From an uncultured Alistipes sp. (GTDB lineage Bacteria > Bacteroidota > Bacteroidia > Bacteroidales > Rikenellaceae): 16,103 bases of DNA. Below, piece after piece: positions 1-11,432 of the stretch. Positions within the stretch are counted from its first letter, which is position 1. Each line of letters opens with the position of its first letter. Under the pieces are notes generated by a model. That model saw only the letters and a program-made list of their open reading frames with translations, made no database searches and was not told the origin of the DNA. Position numbers and translations under genes: made by a program. The DNA is taken from the NCBI GenBank assembly GCA_947178455.1, contig CAMWYI010000023.1, positions 1 to 16,103 on the forward strand. Direction: 5' to 3'.

Positions 1-676
1 GGGCGACAAGATGGCCGGACGTCACGGTAACAAAGGTATCGTGGCGAAGGTCGTGCGCGACGAGGACATGCCGTTCTTGGAGGACGGTTCGATTGTCGAC
101 ATCGTGCTGAACCCGCTGGGCGTGCCCTCGCGTATGAACTTGGGCCAGATTTACGAGGCCGTGCTCGGTTGGGCCGGTCGCGAACTGGGCGTGAAGTTCG
201 CAACGCCGATTTTCGACGGTGCTTCGCTCGAACAGATCAACGAGTACGTTGCCCAAGCGGGTCTCCCGCGCAGCGGCCGCACCTATCTGTATAACGGCGA
301 AACGGGCGAACGGTTCGACCAGCCCGCTACGGTCGGCGTGACCTACTTCTTGAAACTGGGCCACATGATCGACGACAAGATGCACGCACGTTCCATCGGT
401 CCGTACTCGCTCATCACCCAGCAGCCGTTGGGCGGTAAGGCGCAGTTCGGCGGTCAGCGTTTCGGTGAGATGGAGGTTTGGGCGCTCGAAGGTTTCGGCG
501 CCGCCAACATCCTGCAAGAGATTCTGACCGTGAAGTCCGACGACGTGACGGGCCGTGCGAAGGCTTACGAAGCGATCGTCAAGGGCGACAACCTGCCCAA
601 GCCGGGCATCCCCGAAGCGATGAACGTCCTGCTGCACGAGTTGCGCGGTCTGGCGCTGTCCATCAAATTGGAGTAG
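1..676 (+). CDS. rpoB: RNA polymerase beta subunit, C-terminal part (5' end outside window)
   Basis: This is the last 224 codons of the beta subunit of the core RNA polymerase, which together with beta' forms the catalytic cleft. The reading frame is already open at the left edge (first full codon at base 2), so the gene starts upstream. Signature stretches are GDKMAGRHGNKG right at the edge, DIVLNPLGVPSRMN, DDKMHARSIGPYSL and QPLGGKAQFGGQRFGEMEVW. These form the most conserved C-terminal part of beta, including lysines near the active centre and the region that clamps onto beta'. The protein ends in the usual short anchor (ELRGLALSIKLE) and stops at TAG 674-676. The rpoC gene follows after 35 bp in the same direction, the standard rpoBC arrangement, so the two are almost certainly cotranscribed. 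The rifampicin-binding region lies upstream and cannot be assessed. Confidence 0.98.
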   Translation, partial: GDKMAGRHGNKGIVAKVVRDEDMPFLEDGSIVDIVLNPLGVPSRMNLGQIYEAVLGWAGRELGVKFATPIFDGASLEQINEYVAQAGLPRSGRTYLYNGETGERFDQPATVGVTYFLKLGHMIDDKMHARSIGPYSLITQQPLGGKAQFGGQRFGEMEVWALEGFGAANILQEILTVKSDDVTGRAKAYEAIVKGDNLPKPGIPEAMNVLLHELRGLALSIKLE

Positions 677-711
677 TATTTTAGTAAACAACGAGGAAAG
701 AACAAAGTCCT

Positions 712-4968
<4,257 letters not shown>

Positions 4969-4991
4969 CGATTTTCGCAACGCACATACCG

Positions 4992-5025
4992 AATCGGGCC
5001 GCTGTTCGCAGCGACCCGATTTTTT
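4992..5025 (+). terminator. Intrinsic terminator of the rpoBC operon
   Basis: A 7-bp outer stem (AATCGGG 4992-4998 with CCCGATT 5015-5021) and a 5-bp inner stem (CGCTG 5000-5004 with CAGCG 5009-5013) are closed by a TTCG loop. One mismatched base sits on each side between the two stems. The hairpin runs directly into a T tract (to 5025). It lies 24 bp after the rpoC stop codon and before the promoter of the next gene. Confidence 0.93.
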
Positions 5026-5057
5026 ATTCGGCGGGCGGCGTTTCGGCAGCGCGAAAT

Positions 5058-5089
5058 TTTGGTACTCCGCCCGACTTGTGCTATTTTTG
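5058..5089 (+). promoter_or_regulatory. Bacteroidota-type promoter for the cysteine desulfidase gene
   Basis: TTTG (5058-5061, -33 element) is separated by 20 bp from TATTTTTG (5082-5089, matching the TAnnTTTG -7 element). This is the consensus of the Bacteroidota primary sigma factor. The predicted start near 5096 leaves a leader of only about 15 nt before ATG 5111. Lying after the rpoC terminator, it makes the gene an independent transcription unit. Confidence 0.8.
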
Positions 5090-5110
5090 TGCGAACAACT
5101 CCGAACTTCC

Positions 5111-6406
5111 ATGATACCGAAACCCGAACGGGAGCGCATCATCGCGCTCATGAATCGCGAAGTGGTGCCCGCTATCGGGTGCACCGAACCCATTGCCGTA
5201 GCGTTGTGCACGGCGCGGGCCGTCGAAGAACTCGGCACGCTGCCCGAACGCATCGAGGTGCGGTTGAGCGCCAACATTCTGAAAAACGCGATGGGGGTCG
5301 GTATTCCGGGAACGGGCGGCATGATCGGGTTGCCTATCGCTGTTGCGCTCGGGGCGTCGGTCGGTAAATCGGCCTATCGGCTCGAAGTGTTGCGCGACGT
5401 AACCCCCGAAGCCGTAGAGCGCGGACGGCAGTACATCGCCGAAAAACGTATCGCTATCGCGCTCAAAGAGGGTATCGACGAAAAACTATACATCGAGACG
5501 GAAGTTTCGGCCAAAGGGCACACGGCAGTGGCCGTGATTGCCGGAGGGCATACGCGGTTCGTCTACGTGGCGCACGACGGTGCGGCGACGCTGGACGAAC
5601 GCACCCCCGCGACGGCCGAAACCGCCAGCGAGGAGGTGGCTCTTTCGCTTGCCCGCGTGTGGGAGTTCGCCACGACTGCGCCGGTCGACGAACTGCGCTT
5701 CGTGCTCGAATCGAGCCGCCTGAACAAGGCGGCCGCCGAACAGGCTTTTACGGGCGATTACGGCCATAGCGTCGGCCGCACGCTCCGCCGCGAACGGGAA
5801 CTGAAAGTCATGGGCGACAGCATCTTTTCGCGCATCCTCTCCTATACTTCGGCGGCCTGCGATGCCCGCATGGCCGGTGCGATGATTCCGGTCATGAGCA
5901 ATTCGGGCAGCGGCAATCAAGGCATTGCGGCGACGCTGCCGGTGGTGGTCTATGCCGAGCAGACCGGGGCCACCGAAGAACAGACCGTGCGGGCGTTGGC
6001 GTTGAGCCACCTGACCGTGATTTACATCAAACAGAGTTTGGGGCGCCTCTCGGCGTTGTGCGGCTGCGTCGTGGCGGCTACGGGGTCGAGCTGCGGCCTT
6101 ACTTACTTGATGGGCGGCGATTACGACCGTGTCGTGGCGTCGGTGAAGAACATGATTGCCAATCTGACGGGCATGATTTGCGACGGCGCGAAGCCGAGTT
6201 GTGCCATGAAGCTGATGAGCGGCGTTTCGACGGCCGTGCTGTCGGCGATGATGGCGATGGACGGTCATTGCGTGACGCCGGTCGAAGGCATCATCGAGGA
6301 GGATGTAGACCGCTGCATCCACAACCTGACCCACATCGGCCGCGACGGCATGAACGAGACCGACCGCATGGTGCTCGACATCATGACGCACAAGCATAAT
6401 TCCTGA
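5111..6406 (+). CDS. cyuA: L-cysteine desulfidase family protein (CyuA/YhaM, UPF0597)
   Basis: This predicted cytosolic enzyme has 431 residues, close to the 436 or so of E. coli CyuA. Characterised family members convert L-cysteine to pyruvate, ammonia and H2S using an oxygen-sensitive iron-sulfur cluster. The fold is that of the serine dehydratase alpha chain. The family signature is clear: PAIGCTEPIAVAL near the N-terminus (Cys24), ANILKNAMGVGIPGTG, a central NSGSGNQGI loop, and a C-terminal cysteine cluster (Cys317, Cys319, Cys328, Cys357, Cys364) within LSALCGCVVAATG and ICDGAKPSCAMKLMSG. I infer that Cys24 and some of the late cysteines bind the cluster. Which ones cannot be settled from one sequence. 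ATG 5111 was chosen because a consensus promoter lies just upstream and the conserved N-terminus follows directly. The gene is monocistronic, between two terminators. Substrate specificity (cysteine or a related amino acid) is not proven by sequence. Confidence 0.88.
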   Translation: MIPKPERERIIALMNREVVPAIGCTEPIAVALCTARAVEELGTLPERIEVRLSANILKNAMGVGIPGTGGMIGLPIAVALGASVGKSAYRLEVLRDVTPEAVERGRQYIAEKRIAIALKEGIDEKLYIETEVSAKGHTAVAVIAGGHTRFVYVAHDGAATLDERTPATAETASEEVALSLARVWEFATTAPVDELRFVLESSRLNKAAAEQAFTGDYGHSVGRTLRRERELKVMGDSIFSRILSYTSAACDARMAGAMIPVMSNSGSGNQGIAATLPVVVYAEQTGATEEQTVRALALSHLTVIYIKQSLGRLSALCGCVVAATGSSCGLTYLMGGDYDRVVASVKNMIANLTGMICDGAKPSCAMKLMSGVSTAVLSAMMAMDGHCVTPVEGIIEEDVDRCIHNLTHIGRDGMNETDRMVLDIMTHKHNS

Positions 6407-6442
6407 AAAAAGGGGCATCCGATGCCGTCGGATGCCCCTCTC
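6406..6442. terminator. Shared terminator between convergent genes
   Basis: There is a perfect 11-bp stem: GGGGCATCCGA (6412-6422) with TCGGATGCCCC (6428-6438) around a TGCCG loop. On the minus strand it is followed by a run of six T (complement of 6406-6411), making a strong terminator for the leftward PspC operon ending at 6467. On the plus strand it is followed only by TCTCC, so it is a weaker stop for the cyuA-type gene ending at 6406. Confidence 0.9.
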
Positions 6443-6466
6443 CAAGTGAACATTTTATCTAAACAA

Positions 6467-7723
6467 CTATCGGTGTTTCGTCGTATCGGCCGCTGAATCC
6501 TCTTTTGCGGCCTTCGCGGCTGTCGGTGCCGTGCTTTTCGCGGCGGGTTTGGCGGCAGCAGCGGGTACTTTGCGGTTTTTCTGTACCGTGATGTTTACGT
6601 CGTTCTCGCGCTCTTGGATGTTGATAGAGTAGCTTTCGAGCGCTTCGAGCTGCTGTTCCAGTTCTTCCATATCCGGCCGTACCCGTTCGACGCGTTCGTT
6701 GCGGGGTTGGAACAATCGGTACAGGTCGGTCGTGTGGGAACGGACGCCCAACACCATGCACGTGGCGATGGTTATGGCCCACAACAGAAAGGTCGACAGA
6801 ATGGTCTTGCTGTTGGGCTTGCGCGAGGCGATGAGGCACATTAGCACGTAAATCAGCAGGAACACGGGAATCAAGGCAATCAGGATGCCGGTAATCGGCA
6901 GCCAAATGGAAAAATCGCCCGAAGTGGTGTGCAGGAACTCGTGTCCGCCCACGCCCACGCACAGCAGACCGATAATCAGCCCGCAGGCGAGGAGTATCAA
7001 CCCGAAGACGAGCATTCCGGCAAAGAGTTTCATCAGAATCACCGCGATTTTTCCGAATATCGACACGGCTTCGGCGATGACCGATTTCGCTTTGCTGTCC
7101 ACGTCGTTGGCGGCGGCCGCGGCGGCTACCGAACGGGGTGTGATGGGTTCGCCGTTCATTTCGAGTTTCTGCCGCGCCGAACGCGCCACCGGCACGGCGA
7201 ACCACATGATGAGGTAGCTGAGCAGGAAGACGCCGAAGATGTTTTCAAAGAGATTCGACAGCCAGTAGGGGTGCCGAATCACGATGTCGAGAATCAACGG
7301 CACGAACATCCCGAATCGAATCCACACGGCGTCGATGCCGAAATACTTGCCCAGACCGGTGCAGACGCCGCCTAATTTGGCACCATCCATGTCGCGATAC
7401 AACCGGCGCGGAATGCGCGGCGATTCGGATTGCAGGTCGGCATCGGGATTGGCGTCGCCCTCTTTGTCGGAAATATCCTCTGCGCTGCCCAGCTGGCCGA
7501 TGATGTTCAGCACCAGCGGTTTCTCGACGACCCGTCCGCCGTCTTGCGCCGACAGGATCAGTTCGGCGATGCGGGCTTCGATATCGGCGACGATTTCCGT
7601 GCCGTCGGGCGAGTTGCGATAGGCTTGCCGGAGGCTCTCCAAGTAGTGCTCCAACGCTTCGTAGGCGTCAACGTCCAGTGTGAAAGCGACGCCCGATATG
7701 CTGCATTTTTTGACTTCGTTCAT
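6467..7723 (-). CDS. Large PspC-domain multi-pass membrane protein
   Basis: This is a 418-residue inner-membrane protein. Residues 1-60 form a soluble domain (FTLDVDAYEALEHYLESL, then a helix like DIEARIAELIL) also present in the small PspC protein of the same operon. Residues 105-180 form the PspC domain (RRLYRDMDGAKLGGVCTGLG, then a hydrophobic segment). Further hydrophobic segments near 160-180, 225-258, 273-298 and 308-327 suggest about five or six passes. A charged, probably helical stretch (341-370) follows, then a low-complexity Ala/Lys tail (384-418). In Proteobacteria PspC is an envelope-stress sensor in the phage-shock system. The role in Bacteroidota is not defined, and I infer only membrane or envelope stress. 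It is the last gene of the minus-strand operon, 22 bp after the head-GIN gene, and ends at the terminator at 6406-6442. ATG 7723 fits the conserved N-terminus. Confidence 0.85.
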   Translation of the reverse strand: MNEVKKCSISGVAFTLDVDAYEALEHYLESLRQAYRNSPDGTEIVADIEARIAELILSAQDGGRVVEKPLVLNIIGQLGSAEDISDKEGDANPDADLQSESPRIPRRLYRDMDGAKLGGVCTGLGKYFGIDAVWIRFGMFVPLILDIVIRHPYWLSNLFENIFGVFLLSYLIMWFAVPVARSARQKLEMNGEPITPRSVAAAAAANDVDSKAKSVIAEAVSIFGKIAVILMKLFAGMLVFGLILLACGLIIGLLCVGVGGHEFLHTTSGDFSIWLPITGILIALIPVFLLIYVLMCLIASRKPNSKTILSTFLLWAITIATCMVLGVRSHTTDLYRLFQPRNERVERVRPDMEELEQQLEALESYSINIQERENDVNITVQKNRKVPAAAAKPAAKSTAPTAAKAAKEDSAADTTKHR

Positions 7724-7745
7724 GATGACAAATCGTTTTTCAGGA

Positions 7746-8564
7746 TTAGCGTTTCCGAACCGAGCCGCCCGACGAGACCTGTTTTTCGACCGAGCAGTCG
7801 CCCTTGTATTCGACCGATGCGCCGCTCGACGCTCGGACTGTCAGTTGTTCGGTGCAGGTCACTTCGGCCGATGCACCGCTCGACACTCCGATGTTGCACG
7901 TGCGGGCGACCAGTCCGAATGCTTCGAGTTCTGCCCCCGAAGAGATACTGGCTTTGAAGGTCGCCGCTTTGCCCGACAACTCAGCCTCCGAACCGCTCGA
8001 CAGCTTGATGTCGCACGAGCCGAAATCGGCCGCCGCCTGCAACTCCGTGCCGCTCGACAGGACGATGGTGCAAGCGTCGGCTTTCAGCGCGGCGTCCATC
8101 GACGCGCCGCTCGACAGCAGGATTTTCATCGTCCGGGCTTTCAGTGCGCTTCTGGTGCGGATTTCAGCCCCGCTCGATGCCGTTATCGAAGCGATTTTGC
8201 CGGTGTTGGGTACCTGCACCTTGACGTCCATGTTGCGGATGTTCACGGCGGCGTCGATGCCGATGGTCAAGGTACCGTTTTTCGCTTCGACCACGACGTA
8301 TTCCATTACGTTGTCGTTGGCCGTGATGACGATTTCGTCGGTGATGCCGATGACGACCTCCACGCCGCGCGACGCGGCGATGGCGTCGAATGCGGGCGCT
8401 TTCAGTGTCTTGGTGACGAGCGTATTGCTCCCTTTGACGGTGGTCTGCCGACTGCCCGAAACGACGGAGATGTGCCGCGACCGTGCGGCTACGTCCGAAA
8501 CGTTGCACAACAGACCCAGCAGCAGGCCGAGCATGACGATGATTTTCAAAAACAGGGTTTTCAT
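7746..8564 (-). CDS. Exported head-GIN domain (DUF2807) beta-repeat protein
   Basis: This 272-residue protein has a Sec signal peptide (hydrophobic residues 3-20, likely cut after Val-Ala-Ala at 25-27), so it should act outside the inner membrane. Residues about 55-105 (APAFDAIAASRGVEVVIG) match the start of the putative auto-transporter adhesin, head-GIN family. From residue 130 the tripeptide SSG recurs eight times (130, 151, 170, 189, 208, 228, 246, 264), every 18-21 residues, always between short alternating beta-like stretches. I infer a stacked beta-helix or beta-solenoid with one SSG turn per coil. It lies 17 bp after the PadR gene and 22 bp before the large PspC gene, so it belongs to their operon. 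Despite the family name there is no autotransporter barrel here. No catalytic motif is visible, and its function is unknown (structural or envelope-associated by inference). Confidence 0.85.
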   Translation of the reverse strand: MKTLFLKIIVMLGLLLGLLCNVSDVAARSRHISVVSGSRQTTVKGSNTLVTKTLKAPAFDAIAASRGVEVVIGITDEIVITANDNVMEYVVVEAKNGTLTIGIDAAVNIRNMDVKVQVPNTGKIASITASSGAEIRTRSALKARTMKILLSSGASMDAALKADACTIVLSSGTELQAAADFGSCDIKLSSGSEAELSGKAATFKASISSGAELEAFGLVARTCNIGVSSGASAEVTCTEQLTVRASSGASVEYKGDCSVEKQVSSGGSVRKR

Positions 8565-8581
8565 AATATCAAGAAGGTTTT

Positions 8582-8938
8582 TTAAGCGGGTTGATTATCT
8601 GCGTTTCCGTGTCGGACGGCCCGAATCTGGGCGACCAGTTCTTCCCACGCGGCATCGAGCGAGGCGAGGTATTCGCGTCCTTTGTCCGTGAGCATGTAGA
8701 ATTTGCGCGGCGGGCCCTGCGGCGACTCCTCCCAGCGGTAGGTGAGCAGTCCGGCATTCTTCTGCCGCGTGAGAATAGGGTAGAGCGTACCCTCGACCAC
8801 GATCATCTCCGACTGTTTCAGCTCGGCGATGATTCTCGGAGCATAGGAGTCCCCGCGCGAGAGAATCGCAAGGATGCAATACTCCAAAATTCCTTTGCGC
8901 ATTTGCGCTTTTACGTTCTCTTCCGTCATGATGGTCAT
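8582..8938 (-). CDS. PadR family transcriptional repressor
   Basis: This is a small DNA-binding protein (118 residues) with the PadR winged helix-turn-helix. Visible pieces are MRKGILEYCILAILSRGDSY (helix 1 and turn), VVEGTLYPILTRQKNAGLL (recognition helix, residues 48-66) and the wing ending in KFYMLTDKGREYL (79-91), followed by a short dimerisation helix. It is the short PadR-s2 type without a large C-terminal domain. ATG 8938 overlaps the TGA of the upstream small PspC gene as ATGA, suggesting translational coupling. A second in-frame ATG at 8929 is an equally possible start. Genes of this family commonly repress their own operon and are released by envelope or small-molecule stress. Encoded between two PspC genes and a GIN gene, it is the obvious candidate regulator of the promoter at 9528-9559. 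The inducer cannot be predicted. Confidence 0.9.
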   Translation of the reverse strand: MTIMTEENVKAQMRKGILEYCILAILSRGDSYAPRIIAELKQSEMIVVEGTLYPILTRQKNAGLLTYRWEESPQGPPRKFYMLTDKGREYLASLDAAWEELVAQIRAVRHGNADNQPA

Positions 8939-9495
8939 GCGTTTTTCGATTTTTTGTTCCGCACGTCGAATTTCCGTGCAGGTTCTTCGGGGATGATAAT
9001 CCATAGGATGACATAAATCCAAATGGAGATGCCGCCGAAGAGGATGAGCAGCAGCGTGACCAACCGCAACACGCTGGCGTCGCCGTCGATGTATTCGGCC
9101 AAGCCGCCGCATACACCCGCAATCGACCGGTTTTCGCGCGAACGATACAATTTTCGGTAGGCGGGTTGTGCATCTTGTTCGTCGGTCGTCGATTGGCCGT
9201 GCCGCGCACCGAAGCAGTCGGGGGTGCCGAGCCGGTCAATAGCGGCCCGCACCATGTCGAGCGAAACGACATACATGGGCGAAGGGACTTTTTCGCGGAG
9301 GATTTCGCCCATGCGGGTTTCGAGGTCGGCTTCCGTTTCGGTGTCGTCGTCGGGCAGCCGGTCGCGGATGTCGTCGAAATAGTCGCGCAGCATCCGGTAG
9401 GCGTCTTCGTCGAGCGTGAACGGCATCGACCCGATATTCACGTTTACTGTCTGTTTCCTGGCTTTCTGAATCTGTTTACACGTTCTCGTCCGCAA
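8935..9495 (-). CDS. Small PspC-domain membrane protein
   Basis: This is the first gene of the minus-strand operon, 186 residues if read from TTG 9495. Residues 18-68 (VNVNIGSMPFTLDEDAYRML onward) resemble the N-terminal domain of the large PspC protein downstream. Residues 114-170 are the PspC domain (RKLYRSRENRSIAGVCGGLA), with one hydrophobic segment (143-168) followed by a basic tail. The start is uncertain. An in-frame stop lies 21 nt upstream of TTG 9495, and the other in-frame candidates are GTG 9441 and ATG 9426. Starting at the ATG would remove the VNVNIG strand that precedes the conserved domain, so I keep the longest form with reservation. It likely senses or signals membrane state with the large PspC protein. 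It is coupled by a 4-nt overlap to the PadR gene. Confidence 0.8.
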   Translation of the reverse strand: MRTRTCKQIQKARKQTVNVNIGSMPFTLDEDAYRMLRDYFDDIRDRLPDDDTETEADLETRMGEILREKVPSPMYVVSLDMVRAAIDRLGTPDCFGARHGQSTTDEQDAQPAYRKLYRSRENRSIAGVCGGLAEYIDGDASVLRLVTLLLILFGGISIWIYVILWIIIPEEPARKFDVRNKKSKNA

Positions 9496-9527
9496 ATTTC
9501 CTTGCGCGTTCGATTATTTTCACGATG

Positions 9528-9559
9528 CAAATATAATGCACTTTTTTATATTATGCAAT
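9528..9559 (-). promoter_or_regulatory. Bacteroidota-type promoter of the PspC/PadR/GIN operon
   Basis: On the minus strand, ATTG (complement of 9556-9559) is followed after 20 bp by TATATTTG (complement of 9528-9535), a full TAnnTTTG -7 element. Transcription would start near 9521, about 26 nt before TTG 9495 or 95 nt before ATG 9426. The AT-rich spacer and flanks are a plausible site for PadR binding, but I see no clear operator palindrome. Confidence 0.75.
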
Positions 9560-9588
9560 ACATAGTACTAAAATTTGATAAAATTTTT

Positions 9589-9618
9589 GCCGAAGTCTTC
9601 GTATGTAAAGGCTTCGGC
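9589..9618 (-). terminator. Possible weak terminator after mnmA
   Basis: A 7-bp inverted repeat (GCCGAAG 9589-9595 with CTTCGGC 9612-9618) has a 16-nt loop and lies 10 bp past the mnmA stop. On the minus strand it is followed by AAAAATTTT rather than a clean T run, so termination may be inefficient and mnmA transcripts could run into the PspC operon promoter region. Confidence 0.45.
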
Positions 9619-9628
9619 TTGTTGATTT

Positions 9629-10834
9629 TTATTCCGCAATCACACCCGAACCGACCAGTTCGTCGCTGTCGTACCACGCTGCGAACTGACCCGCCGTGAT
9701 ACCGCGCTGCGGCTCGTCGAAAACGAGGTAGACACCCGAATCGCGCACATAGAGCACTGCTCCCTGCAACGGCTGACGATAACGAATGCGCACCGCGTAA
9801 CGGCGGCTCTCGCCGACCCGCAACGCCTGCGCCGGAACGACCCAATGCAACTCGTTGGGCTCGATGCGCAGCGCCGGACGCCACAATCCGGGGTGGCTGT
9901 CCCCCTCGCCGACATAAATCGCGTTGGCCTCGACGTCGGTCGCCAAAATGAACAACGACTCCTTGCGGCCGCCGATGCCCAGCCCCTTGCGTTGGCCGAT
10001 GGTGTAGAAATGCGCTCCGTTGTGCTCGCCGATTTTCTTGCCGTCGCGCACGGTATAGCGCCACGCCGCCGCCCATGCGGTCAGTTGCGCATCGGTCGGC
10101 TCGACGGCCGACGGGTCGCAGACCTCGCGCCGAGCATATTTGGGCCATGTCGGCAGGATTTCGTGGATATTGCCTTTGCGGGCCACGAGTTTCTGTTGCA
10201 GGAACACCGGCAAATCGACCTTGCCGACGAAACAGATGCCCTGCGAATCCTTGCGTTTGGCCGTCGCAAGCCCCTGTTCCTCGGCGATGCGGCGCACTTC
10301 GGGTTTTATTAAATGGCCGATAGGGAACAGCGCGTAACGCAACTGCTCCTGCGAAAGCTGGCACAGAAAATAGCTTTGGTCTTTGTTGGGGTCGGAGCCC
10401 GCCAACAGATGAAAGACAGGTGCTCCGGCGGCATCGGTTGTCACGGTCTTGCGGCAATAATGGCCCGTCGCGACGAACTCGGCGCCCAGCTTCAAGGCCT
10501 CGCGCAGAAAGACGTCGAATTTGATTTCGCGGTTGCACAGCACATCGGGATTAGGCGTGCGGCCCCGTTCGTACTCGGCGAACATGTAGTCGACCACCCG
10601 CGTGCGATAGTCGGCCGAGAGGTCGACGACATGCAGCGGAATATCCAGCTTTTTGGCGACCAACTCGGCGAAAACTCGGTCGTCGTGCCAAGGGCAGTCG
10701 CCCTCCAACGTGCCGGTCGTGTCGTGCCAGTTCACCATGAAAAGGCCGATTACCTCGTGCCCCTGCTGTTTGAGCAGGTAGGCGGCCACCGACGAATCGA
10801 CGCCGCCCGAAAGTCCTACAACCACCCGTGCCAT
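9629..10834 (-). CDS. mnmA: tRNA-specific 2-thiouridylase MnmA
   Basis: This cytosolic enzyme makes 2-thiouridine at wobble position 34 of tRNA-Lys, tRNA-Glu and tRNA-Gln, adenylating the uridine and transferring a persulfide sulfur. The protein is 401 residues, slightly longer than E. coli MnmA (about 370). The PP-loop ATP site is GLSGGVDSSVAAYLL (7-21). The two catalytic cysteines are Cys100 in NPDVLCNREIKF and Cys201 in KDSQGICFVG, matching E. coli Cys102 and Cys199. The tRNA-binding GHYCR and DQSYFL motifs lie near 124-157, and the C-terminal beta-barrel follows from about residue 280 (HFYTIGQRKGLGIG). ATG 10834 is right because the P-loop follows immediately. The gene lies only 4 bp after the rimM stop, so the two are cotranscribed. 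The sulfur donor (IscS/Tus relay) is not encoded here. Confidence 0.97.
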   Translation of the reverse strand: MARVVVGLSGGVDSSVAAYLLKQQGHEVIGLFMVNWHDTTGTLEGDCPWHDDRVFAELVAKKLDIPLHVVDLSADYRTRVVDYMFAEYERGRTPNPDVLCNREIKFDVFLREALKLGAEFVATGHYCRKTVTTDAAGAPVFHLLAGSDPNKDQSYFLCQLSQEQLRYALFPIGHLIKPEVRRIAEEQGLATAKRKDSQGICFVGKVDLPVFLQQKLVARKGNIHEILPTWPKYARREVCDPSAVEPTDAQLTAWAAAWRYTVRDGKKIGEHNGAHFYTIGQRKGLGIGGRKESLFILATDVEANAIYVGEGDSHPGLWRPALRIEPNELHWVVPAQALRVGESRRYAVRIRYRQPLQGAVLYVRDSGVYLVFDEPQRGITAGQFAAWYDSDELVGSGVIAE

Positions 10835-10838
10835 AGCG

Positions 10839-11420
10839 TTATTTCTCCATATTCAACAATCCTTCGGGCAGTACCAGCCGCAACGAGCGGCCCTCGAAGT
10901 CGATGTGTGCGAAAAATTCGTCGGCCGCAGGCACCAGCACGCGGCGGCCGTCGATTTCCAACTCGAACAGCGGATTGGTCTCGCTGTCGTAATACTCTGT
11001 CACCCGTCCGGCGAACGACTGCGGTTCACCCTCGACGCGCGTTTCAATGCCCGACACGGCGAATCCGACCAAATCCTCCAAATAGAACTCGTCGTCGTCC
11101 GTCGCGGGTTCGGACACGGCCACGCGGAACTCCGCACCGAGAAATTCCTGCACCCTCCGCTCGGTATCCAAGTCGGCGAACGTCGCAACGGCCCCCGACG
11201 CCCCGCGCCGCTCGAAGCGTTCGCAATAGAGCGGCACCTCCAACTCGTCGACGGTGACGAACAACGGCGTGTCGGTCGCAAAATCGTCGGGAAATGCGCC
11301 GTACAACGACAGCATCACGCTGCCGCCCGTGCCGAAAAGCCGGTTGATGCGACCGGCAGGCACTTTCTTCGAGTCGGCCCGGCAATCCGAGCCGGAGCTA
11401 TTTTTCGACGAACGAGTCAT
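10839..11420 (-). CDS. rimM: Ribosome maturation factor RimM
   Basis: RimM assists 30S assembly, binding protein S19 and the 16S rRNA 3' domain. The predicted protein is 193 residues, somewhat longer than the usual 170-180 because of a polar N-terminal tail (1-18). The N-terminal RimM domain (about 19-100) starts with VPAGRINRLFGTGGSV, a diverged form of the usual GRI..PHG.KGEV start. The PRC-barrel domain (112-190) shows DLVGFAV, the VLVPAADEFF strand and the typical LRLVLPEGLL ending. ATG 11420 is the only start that keeps the N-terminal domain without running into the terminator hairpin upstream. It lies 70 bp after rpsP, as in many bacteria, but the trmD and rplS genes of the E. coli operon are replaced by mnmA. 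The intervening terminator should keep rimM expression well below rpsP. Confidence 0.93.
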   Translation of the reverse strand: MTRSSKNSSGSDCRADSKKVPAGRINRLFGTGGSVMLSLYGAFPDDFATDTPLFVTVDELEVPLYCERFERRGASGAVATFADLDTERRVQEFLGAEFRVAVSEPATDDDEFYLEDLVGFAVSGIETRVEGEPQSFAGRVTEYYDSETNPLFELEIDGRRVLVPAADEFFAHIDFEGRSLRLVLPEGLLNMEK

Positions 11421-11432
11421 AATCGGGAATAG

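Noticed and set aside
5486..6445. Minus-strand open frame of 319 codons opposite the cysteine desulfidase gene
   Set aside because: It has a His/Arg-rich shadow translation and starts inside the shared terminator hairpin.
8496..8510. Possible lipobox (LGLLC, Cys20) in the head-GIN protein
   Set aside because: The residue before the cysteine is Leu, not Gly, Ala or Ser, and a good signal peptidase I site (Val-Ala-Ala) follows at 25-27.
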